From: Dipteris shenzhenensis
Lineage: Eukaryota; Polypodiophyta; Polypodiopsida; Gleicheniales
Reading direction: 5' to 3' (one strand)
Assembly: GCA_047967505.1 (NCBI GenBank)
Contig: CM106539.1
DNA: 64,000 nt
The notes below the pieces were generated by a model. It saw only the letters and a program-made list of their open reading frames with translations. It was not told the origin of the DNA and made no database searches. Position 1 is the stretch's first letter, and every line of letters begins with the position of its first letter. A program made the position numbers and the translations under genes. Of the stretch, positions 56,784 through 64,000 are shown piece by piece.

Positions 56784-57680
56784 ATGTCTGCAGACTGGGG
56801 GATGGGCAAAATGATAGGACAAAAATTGTATCAAGTTTTTTAGCACTATATATAGATGTGGGTAGGCACATAGATGTACACATCTAGGGTAGGTGTGGGC
56901 TTTTGGTATTTGTGGATTTTTCTTTCACAAGCATGATGGACTGATGTATAGTTTTTTGAGACAATAAAGTATGTTTTGTAGGGACTTCATGGGAAATGAT
57001 GAAATGCAATGTGGTTGTACCAGATCTCCAGAGCAAGGGTATCCAGTGTGTGGTCAAGTGGAAATATTTTTGGGGTCATGTAAAGTCAAGTCATGAAGGG
57101 GTTTTTATTTTATTTTCTTGAGTCATTGCGGTCTTGCATGTTACAGGAATTTGATATGTTATGGTGTCCATGTCAAGGGGCTTTTCATGTGGGTTTATGG
57201 GGGTGCATCCAAGCCTTAGTGTGCATGCTAATGTGTGTGGGAATTGTGTGAGTAAAGGTCCGAAATGTGCATTTAATGTGCCTTGGGGGATATTTGCATT
57301 TTTTTATTGGAGAGTGGTAAATTCCACGTGATGACGTGGCTGGAAAATCTCGAAGGGAACATGTGTATGCAAGGTGGCTACATGATGGATGAAGGGGAGT
57401 TTCTCGACTGTGAGCTAGAGCTACATGAAGATGGCGGCTAGGAAATGTGCGGGTTGACGTTGGAAGGATCTACGTTGCACTTGGGGGCTCCTTGAAGAGA
57501 AGGCTAGACGAAGAGAGACTCTGGTAGATAAAAGAGAGGTTGTGCATAAGTGAAAGACTAAGCGCCCATCAAGTGAAGGCCTACGTACGTGACGGGATGG
57601 GGATTTTCGACTGCATGCTTGGCACAAAGGGACTCCAGGTTTGGAAACGATAAGCTCTGGGTGCTTCGGATAACAGCTAC
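56784..57680 (+). mobile_element. Probable polypurine tract and 3' LTR of gypsy element 3
   Basis: AGACTGGGGGATGGGCAAAA at about 56793-56810 is a purine-rich tract after the pol end, and TGATAGGACAAAAATTGTAT is a candidate LTR start. The far end is not seen before the next LTR element inserts at 57681. No matching 5' LTR is present. Confidence 0.45.
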
Positions 57681-57993
57681 TGTTGGAATATGAAGCCAAA
57701 GTGAGTCTAAAATGAGTGTTCTAGGTGTGTTTTATAGTCTAGTGAGTCCTAGACATGCCACGTGTCATATTGGGAGTTATCCCATATACACTATGGCTTT
57801 CTAGAGTCTAGTGTCACACTATATAGTGTTGTACTTGTCTATTGTCTATTAGATCAGTCAACATCAAGCTATCAATACATTGTGAGTATTTTGGTTATTG
57901 CCTTGCACTTGTACTTTCCTTCCTTTCCATTTTGCCTTTCATTATGCTTTCCATATTTCCATTCCGTTCCTAGCTAGCTACCATGTCTCTTCA
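57681..57993 (+). mobile_element. 5' LTR of compact LTR element
   Basis: TGTTGGAATATGAAGCCAAA to ACCATGTCTCTTCA, 313 bp, TG...CA ends. Nearly identical to 59524-59808, suggesting a fairly recent insertion. Contains ACACTATATAGTGT, a short palindrome with a TATA-like core. Confidence 0.92.
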
Positions 57994-57995
57994 TA

Positions 57996-58008
57996 TGGTA
58001 TCAGAGCC
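57996..58008 (+). other. Primer-binding site (tRNA-Met)
   Basis: TGGTATCAGAGCC two bases after the LTR, the standard site complementary to initiator tRNA-Met. Confidence 0.93.
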
Positions 58009-59514
58009 TTCCTTCCTAGCCCTTCCCTTCCTCCTTGCTTCTCCATGAGGTAGAGGGTGGCCAGAAAGAGAAGCTGCCCTCTCTTCTCTTGGAGGAGCTC
58101 CCCTTCCCTACTCCTCTCCATTGAAGGCTTCATCAACATTGGGATTCTCCTCCAACTTGAGCTTCTGCCACCTCTCTTCCCTTTCCTTGGTGAGCTCTTC
58201 TCCTTCCTTTAGCTACAAAGACGTCCTGAAGTGGTGCTGTTTCTGTTGCTCTCTCTGTTACCTGTGGACAATGTGACGCTTCTATCTGGATCTAGAAGCA
58301 GAATCACGACTTTGTGTCATCAAAAAAGTTGTAGAGGACCTTGAGTACTACAATTTTCGTTTTAACATCATTGCAATCCGAGTTTTCTATGAAAAGATAT
58401 AGCTCCTGCAAAAAGAGACGAAAATTATTTCTGCGCGCAGATTTTGTTCTTGAGTTCACGGGATGATAGTTTCCAACCTAATGTCACTATCTTGATCTCC
58501 ACCTCCATCTTTTTCTACTCCAGTTGGTGCCCATGAAGCTAAGCTGTAGCTGCCCACGCAGCTTCTCCTGCTACCCACGTAGCTATCCTCTCTGCCCACC
58601 ATCTAGCTGCAACTGCTCATGTTGCTCACGCTTCTCCTATTCGACGAAGCTCTATCTTCTCGCCATTCGAGCTGCCACATTGCACACCTCATCTGCCTTC
58701 TATAACGGTGTGTAGACTCCACACTAATTTGCAGCAAGAAGATAAAGAAAAATGATCTTGATGTGAGGTACGGTTACTTTCCGGCTTCTCCGATTACTTC
58801 TCTGATTGCCCATGGTGCTAGGCTTGCACATTGAGTGACTCTACTAGTCCTTGTGGCACCTCCAGCCTCTACATCAATTTTTAGGTGACTCTCCATCTTC
58901 TATCTTGAGAGTCATGCCATGACCGCTACCCCATAGACTTCACCAACACATATTTTGGGGCATCCATGCCTAGTGCTTCATCGACATCGTCATCAACTCG
59001 CAAGGATGTGCACACATATGTAGTGGCTACTTGGAGGACATCTCTTACTCCTAAGAGATCTATTTTTATTATTCCTATAGCTTGATGTATTTTGGGGTCC
59101 TCGGTATTGAGTGTTTGGTTTTCATTGAATCTAAAGGTCCTCTGCCTTGGATAGTCCTCCTAAAAAGATGTATTGGTTTTCCTATTTTGGTGTGTGGCTT
59201 CCTAACATGCCCTGCTATGAAGCCAAGGGGGGATGTACTGTGGGAGCCATATGTATTGGCTTTGATAGATCTCGTTATCAGGCCTGGTCGAGTTCCAAGA
59301 TGTTGGTGTATTCCTAGACCTATGAGCTGGTCATGTAGCCATGCTATAACGTGAGCCTCTGAGCATGTTGAGTCTCAAGCCATGAGAGTGCTTGGATCAA
59401 CCTCTGAACATGCACAAATTTTAGCCTCTGAGTTACATGGGGTGCACAGTTTGATGACTATCATTGTCATGTTCTGTTCTTGGTTCCATTCTAGTAGTCT
59501 CTCACCTTGCCTTC
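58009..59514 (+). mobile_element. Internal domain of compact non-autonomous LTR element
   Basis: About 1.5 kb between primer site and polypurine tract. Codon-like runs are short, and no gag, protease, RT, RNase H or integrase motif was found. The left part is C/T-rich (CTTCTCC, CTGCC phrases). The right part has phrases such as GCATGTTGAGTCTCAAGCC. Size and absence of coding suggest a non-autonomous derivative, mobilised in trans by a copia element if at all. Confidence 0.75.
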
Positions 59515-59523
59515 ATGGGGGGG
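59515..59523 (+). other. Polypurine tract
   Basis: ATGGGGGGG immediately before the 3' LTR start TGTTGGAATATG at 59524. Confidence 0.85.
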
Positions 59524-59808
59524 TGTTGGAATATGAAGCCAAAGTGAGTCTAAAATGAGTGTTCTAGGTGTGTTTTATAGTCTAGTGAGTCCTAGACATG
59601 CCACGTGTCATATTGGGAGTTATCCCATATACACTATGGCTTTCTAGAGTCTAGTGTCACACTATATAGTGTTGTACTTGTCTACTGTCTCTATTGCATC
59701 AGTCAACATCAAGCTATCCATACATTGTGAGTATTTTGGTTATTGCCTTACACTTGTGCTTTCCTTCCTTTCCATTTCGCCTTTCATTATGCATTCCATA
59801 TTTCCATT
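59524..59808 (+). mobile_element. 3' LTR of compact LTR element (end truncated)
   Basis: Matches the 5' LTR to TTCCATATTTCCATTCC, then diverges; the last 28 bases including CA are missing. Differences from the 5' LTR are few (for example CTATTAGATC against CTCTATTGCATC). Confidence 0.9.
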
Positions 59809-60240
59809 CCTACCTATCTTATGCTGATTTGATCGTGGGAGATTCCTGGGTACTGATAGAGAAGGAGAGGAGGTAGCGCTGTTGCAGCTTTGTGGGAGTT
59901 ATGAGCTGTTGTTCTTGATGGAAGCTTAGGAGTGTGGGCTATGGTGACTGTTCTCTGAGTTTTGGGGGGAAGTTCAGTTCTAAGTTTATATGTTTCGGGC
60001 TGTGTAGTATTTTGGCTCTCTCTGAGTTTCTGTGATCCAAGTTCAGTCAGTTTTGGTGGGGGGTTTGTCTCGGTGCCTATTACAGAGACATACTCTGGAA
60101 TCTGGTGCATAATCTCATCATCTACGAGCCCACATTGTTGCTGATCCCTATGAGGTCTCAGCTATGATACTGACATGGTAAAGTACATAGTTTCTTGGCC
60201 GTCTTTCGTTTTTTTTCCTTATCAACGTGGTACCCCATCT
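59809..60240. other. No recognisable gene
   Basis: G/T-rich sequence with unassigned frames on both strands. GAGGTCTCAGCTATGATACTG near 60150 is not a convincing primer site. Confidence 0.5.
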
Positions 60241-60751
60241 TACCTAACTGCCTCTGTTGCTGAGAAAGGCATTCCAGGGAGAGGGGGGATCTTGGTAACC
60301 ATCCCAAAGGCAGTTCCAATGGAATGCAAAAGTCGATGGTACATCTGAGGAAGGCTGGGAAATCTAATGAAGAGTGACATCATCCGGCTATCCTCCTCAA
60401 CAGGATCAAACTCCAAGGAAAAAGGAGTCCAAAAAATCCTCCTAGAGCTCAGTGCTAACGGGCTAGCCTGAAGCATTGTACCTGCTACCTCCGAGGTGTC
60501 AAAAAAAATCTGGAAGAAACCTCGCCCAAGCATACAAACATCTGTGAGGTGCCCTGCAAGGTCTCCAGGTAGACCGGCAAGCATCTAGTCCCTGGCATGT
60601 AACCTAGAAGGGTGGGACCCATGGATGCGAGCAAAGAGCGATGCCGAGCTCTCTTGCTTTGTATCTTTTTTGAGCTGCTGCAGCTCGTCTTTTGAGAAAG
60701 TGATGGTTTCGCCGATGGAAGCGGGTGAGGATTGACTGAAGGCTGGGCCAT
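60241..60751 (-). pseudogene. LINE ORF1 5' part (DUF4283-like), minus strand
   Basis: ATG at 60749-60751 begins MAQPSVNPHPLPSA; after a small shift it reads FSKDELQQLKKDTKQESS then ARIHGSHPSRL, co-linear with the plus-strand ORF1 start at 63842. From 60584 another frame gives FFQIFFDTSEVAG, SPLALSSRRIFWTPFSLEFD and LFIRFPSLPQMYHRLLHSIG. This is the DUF4283 pattern (F-F-----------P-----R-----W-P-F-P, then -W-R-P-LP------L--IG). In plant LINEs this domain is the gag-like RNA-binding ORF1. The rest of the element to the left is missing. Confidence 0.75.
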
Positions 60752-60779
60752 CGTCAATCAAGGTGTGAAGGCCGACTTG

Positions 60780-61110
60780 AACACATAAAAGCTCCGTCCG
60801 ACCAAAAAATGCTGCTAGGAAAGGCTAGGATGAGGAGGAAGGAGGATAGAAAGACGATAAGGAAGAGTAGGGGGGGGGATGGGGGAGGGGAGGGTGAGGA
60901 CTAAGGGGAGAGAGGGGGATAAAGGAGGCAAAGGGGGGGGGAGAGGCTAGGAGAGGGGGCAGCAGGGGGCGAGGTGAGAGGAGGAGGAAGCCGAGAGAGG
61001 GCGAGGGAGTTAGGAGGGTAGGGCGGAGAGGGAAGGGGTTGTAGAGGGTAGGAGGAGAAGGAGGGAGGGCTAGGGAGTGAAGGCGAAGAGGCTAGGGGAT
61101 AGGCGGAGAG
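60780..61110 (-). mobile_element. LINE 5' leader, pyrimidine-rich on the minus strand
   Basis: Homologous in layout and sequence to 63115-63841: CCTAGCCTCT- and CCCTCTCC-rich, ending GTCGGACGGAGCT then GTTCAAGTCGGCCTTCACACC and TTGATTGACGATGG at ORF1. It sets the element start near 61110. Confidence 0.75.
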
Positions 61111-61117
61111 TCTCGTA

Positions 61118-61260
61118 CAAACTGCAAAGAAACCACGGAAGAGGCTGAAAATACTACCTCAGTTTGGCTATAGACTCTAAGAAAAAGGGAGAGCCCCTTC
61201 ATTCCATAAGTAAAATATCCCTCCTAGCAAAGGTTGCCCAAGAGGAACCGCGCCCAGCTA
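61118..61260 (-). repeat. LINE 3'-end repeat, copy D, joined to the next LINE's leader
   Basis: On the minus strand: TATGGAATGAAGGGGCTCTC, CCTTTTTCTTAGAGTCTATA and TTTCAGCCTC--CCGTGGTTTCTTTGCAG, matching copy B until just before its A-rich end. It then passes straight into the pyrimidine-rich leader of the minus-strand LINE. Confidence 0.7.
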
Positions 61261-61550
61261 GGCATCAAATTATATAAGTTATTAGTTCATATACCAACCA
61301 TGGTATGAGAGGGATTTGGACGTGAGATCCATCCAATGCCTTCGTGTACCTAGCTCTCTAGATATGCCATGCTACAATCCTTGTTAAGATCTCTCACGAG
61401 GTATCCACATAAGCATGTATAGGTCTAAAAGAAGATAAGGAAACATCATCCAATGAGCAGTACTTAACTAAGTGTCTTCAAACCGAGATAGCCCAAGAAG
61501 AGTCTTGTCCCTCATAGAAGACCTGATGCCAAATCCTCCTTGGCCCGCAT
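61261..61550. other. No recognisable gene
   Basis: Unique sequence between LINE pieces; no motif seen. Confidence 0.5.
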
Positions 61551-61553
61551 CTG

Positions 61554-62580
61554 ATGTACCTTTTCCCTTGGTACCATGGCTTTACTGTGAAGGACATGGA
61601 CACAACACACCATGTTCCACGATTCCAGGTGACGCTCCCCTTCCCAGGGCTTCCAAAGGAATCCAGAGCCATCCTTCCGTCCATTGGTAGAGCGTTTCGC
61701 ACGGTGCTAGAGTCCCGACCAGACTTGGCAGCATTAGTGGTAGCAAATGACGGGGTCCCCACGATCAGATTGGTGGTTAACGAGGCACCCATGGAGGAGC
61801 AACTGCTGCAAGAGCCCTTGGTTGGAGACCCCTCCCCCCAACGGCAAGGGTCAAGGTTCAGCTAGGTAATCCTCCCTTAGTGGAGGTCGAGAGATCACAG
61901 TCACCCTTGCGTTAGCAGCGTGCTTCAGTTTTTCCTAACGTTGCAATGGCAGAAGATGCGGAGGATAGTCAGACACAGCGGCGGTTGAGGAGAAGAGGAT
62001 CCAGAGCCGCGGTGTGCCTGATCAGTAGAGTGCCCCTATTCCCTCCCGCCCCCCTCTCCCTCTCCACACCCGCCCTCTTCTTCCAAGCTCACCCCCAACC
62101 CTCCTCCCCCCCTCGCCACTCCTGCTATGGTCATCCTCACCACCTGCCTCCCGCCTTCCACTCTGCCCTCCTCCATAGTAGCTTCTTTAGCCTCCCCCCC
62201 TTCCCACCCCCTATCGGATCTACCTCGTCGGCTCCTTGGCCAGAAGTCAAGGGCACAACCGCGTGCCCCTCTACTTCCTCGTCTCAGCATTCTGTGCCCC
62301 CCGTCCTTCCCTCCCCCCCCGATTCAGAGGAAAGGGGCTCATCCTCCCAATCATCGGCTCCCAAAATTCAGCCCGGGCGCTCTCTCCCGAGGAAATTTTG
62401 GAGATTGAGGCCCTAGAATTACCTAGAGATTCCGGAGTCTTACCCTATGCCATTGGAGGTGACGCTCACAATCTTGTAGCCCACAAAGGGGGTTCGATCA
62501 GCGTAGTGGCTCGCAAACACATCCAGTTTGGTGGTTCCAGTTTGCCTCCACAGATACACAATTTATGAGACAATAACCTA
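61554..62580 (+). pseudogene. LINE ORF1 fragment (DUF4283 C-terminal part and Pro-rich tail)
   Basis: The open stretch 61554-61865 reads VTLPFPGLPKESRAILPSIG, RAFRTVLESRPDLAALVVAN and VPTIRLVVNEAP. This is the P-LP-------IG---G-VL--D part of DUF4283 and the following strand. It then shifts into a Pro/Ser-rich region (61946-62416), with overlapping open frames that come from C-rich sequence. The segment starts abruptly and lacks the first part of ORF1. It belongs to a LINE family distinct from the copies at 60241 and 63842. Confidence 0.6.
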
Positions 62581-63110
62581 AAAAATCAACATGGAAATCA
62601 TAAAAGACAATGGCATTGCTCTCTACTTAAAGGCTACCATCCTACATTTCCTTTCAACTCCCTAGTTCTTGCATTGTTTATGACTTGGTACCCCTAGGAA
62701 TTCAAGCAGCTCATCAATTCTTCAGCATTGCACTCACAAATGTTGTTCCTGTCTCAAGATTTAGATCGTGGCTTTTTCTTTCTAGCTCAAGGTTAAGTAG
62801 AACGTTTACATAGTGATTGAGTTGAACATTTACATAATGCTCATTCAACCTACAAACATGAAATTTCAAGAAAAAATAGGTACTCCCAGTGCAGATAGGT
62901 ACTCTGAAAGCACCCTTTGTTGGTATGGCGAAGTCCATGACTTCCATTGTTTTGCTCTTCAGTGCCCAAGAATTGTGAATCTTCCTCTTCATTTGATCTC
63001 TTCTTTGTTTCTAAAGTAGATGAGATCAGTATTGAGCCATGTACCAAAGAGAGAGAAGATTTCCAAAATCCCTTATTTCAAATTCTGCTCTTTGGGGCGA
63101 AACTCATTTT
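62581..63110. other. No recognisable gene
   Basis: AT-rich unique sequence with AGTTGAACATTTACATA and TAGAACGTTTACATAG near-repeats at 62795-62835. Frames short and unassigned. Confidence 0.5.
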
Positions 63111-63114
63111 GCAA

Positions 63115-63841
63115 AACTCCAAATTGCTGCTCCGTAGCTCTCCCCTACCTCTAGCCTCCGCCCTTAGCCTTCCCCTCCGCTACCTTCCCCCTCCGTCCAC
63201 CTCTCTCTCCGTCGGCCAGCTCCCCCTCCTCGCCAGCTCCTCCCTCTCACACTGTCCCTCCTCTCCCCGCTAGCCTACTTCCCTCGCCTGGCCTGCTCCT
63301 CCCTCCCCCGCTGGCCTTCTCTTCCTCCGGCCAGCTCCTCCCTCCCCCATAGGCCCTCTCCTCCCCTGCGGCACCTCCTCACCCCCCCCCCTAGTGGCAC
63401 TTCTGCGTCTTCTGTGGGTCTCCTTCTCCCCTGCGCCACTTCTGCCCCCCCCCCCTGAGGCCTTCTCTCCTCCCCCTCGGGCTGTCTCTTCCTCCTCTCC
63501 CTCCTTGCCTAGCCCCTCCTCCCCTCATCCTCTCCACTCCTTGCCTAGCCCCTCATCCTCTCTACTCCCACCTCCTCGCCTAGCCCCTCTCCCCCTCCTC
63601 CTCTCTACTCCTACCCCATCCTAGCCTCTCTTCTCATCCTCCCTCTACTCCTACCCTCTATCCTAGCCTCTCCCCCCTTCCCACCTCTCTTCTCCTACCC
63701 CTAGTCCTCTCCTCTCTCCCCCTCCCTTAGCATTCTTCATCCCCTTCTCTCCCTTCAGCCTTCACCCTCTCCTCGGACACAACATTTTTAGTCAGACGGA
63801 GCTCAACAGTGTTCGAGTCGGCCTTCCCACCTCGATTGACG
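63115..63841 (+). mobile_element. LINE 5' leader, pyrimidine-rich
   Basis: About 700 bp of C/T-rich sequence (CCTCTCC, CCTAGCC, CTCCTCC) with almost no G runs, ending GTCAGACGGAGCTCAACAGT then GTTCGAGTCGGCCTTCC. Open frames in it are low-complexity. Homologous to 60780-61110 on the other strand. Confidence 0.75.
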
Positions 63842-64000
63842 ATGGCTCAACCTTCATCCAATCCTCTTCCACCAGCCGCAAAAACCATCATTTTCTCAAA
63901 AGACGAGTTGCAGCAGCTCAAAAAAGATACAGAACAGGAGACCTCGACATCGCTCTTTGCTCGCATCCATGGGTCCCACCCTTCCAGGTTATAGGCCAGG
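63842..64000 (+). pseudogene. LINE ORF1 start, runs off the window
   Basis: ATG at 63842 in GACGATGG begins MAQPSSNPLPPAAKTIIFSK, then DELQQLKKDTEQETSTSLFA and RIHGSHPSRL, and meets TAG at 63992-63994. The minus copy reads on as HARD at this point before its own TAG, so both copies stop here or a shift has occurred. The start is the same as in the divergent copy at 60751. The DUF4283 part would lie beyond 64000. Confidence 0.7.

Noticed and set aside
60150-60180. Primer site in CTCAGCTATGATACTGACATG
   Set aside because: Too many mismatches to the tRNA-Met complement, and no LTR ends beside it.
62036-62416. Pro/Ser-rich and Gly/Glu-rich open frames
   Set aside because: Shadow frames of C-rich sequence following the LINE ORF1 fragment.

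Overview
The window looks like repeat-rich nuclear DNA of a land plant. Evidence: Ty3/gypsy pol of the kind close to the Athila lineage, a copia-type gag and tRNA-Met primer sites, a CACTA (En/Spm) terminus starting CACTACTACAAAA, plant-type LINE ORF1 (DUF4283-like) and zf-RVT domains, a short TTTAGGG-like run, and spliced, intron-bearing host-type exons. I cannot place it more precisely; a large-genome fern or gymnosperm would fit, but that is a guess. No intact host gene is visible from start to stop. Nearly every recognisable protein is broken, so the window is an intergenic graveyard of nested elements with a few host-like remnants.

Layout. 1-1115: six 182-bp satellite monomers, each with an internal dyad. 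1.1-5.9 kb: microsatellites, a G-rich minisatellite and short hairpin repeats. 5.9-9.2 kb: a decayed multi-exon gene with an Ulp1-like (C48) cysteine peptidase domain and an SP-rich tail. 9.7-11.5 kb: two divergent, mutually homologous small genes of an unrecognised family. 11.9-16.2 kb: a copia gag fragment, palindromes, and an LTR with a tRNA-Met primer site, all on the minus strand. 17.5-18.2 kb: a CACTA terminus inserted against a minus-strand P-loop NTPase pseudogene resembling Crinkler-RHS-type proteins (18.2-19.8 kb).

21.3-34.7 kb is the best-preserved block. A plus-strand Athila-like gypsy element (partial 5' LTR, primer site, gag, PR-RT-RH-IN, polypurine tract, 3' LTR) abuts a 246-bp inverted-repeat element. 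This is followed by a minus-strand copy of the same family, cut off in its protease and carrying LTR, primer site, 5' leader and gag. Both copies hold a tRNA-derived SINE in the leader, and both keep gag and pol in the same overlapping +1 frame relation. Only the minus copy carries an extra RNase H / zinc-knuckle module upstream of gag.

34.7-43 kb is mostly unrecognised, with a striking palindromic minisatellite at 36.0-36.7 kb. 44.3-48.2 kb holds LINE 3' ends. 48.8-49.5 kb holds two spliced minus-strand exons of a TMEM135-like membrane protein, the best host-gene candidate. 50.0-50.6 kb is a copia gag fragment. 54.5-57.7 kb is a gypsy RNase H-integrase remnant next to a LINE 3' end. 57.7-59.8 kb is a compact non-autonomous LTR element with LTRs, primer site and polypurine tract. 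60.2-64.0 kb contains several LINE pieces, including two divergent copies with pyrimidine-rich 5' leaders; one runs off the right edge.
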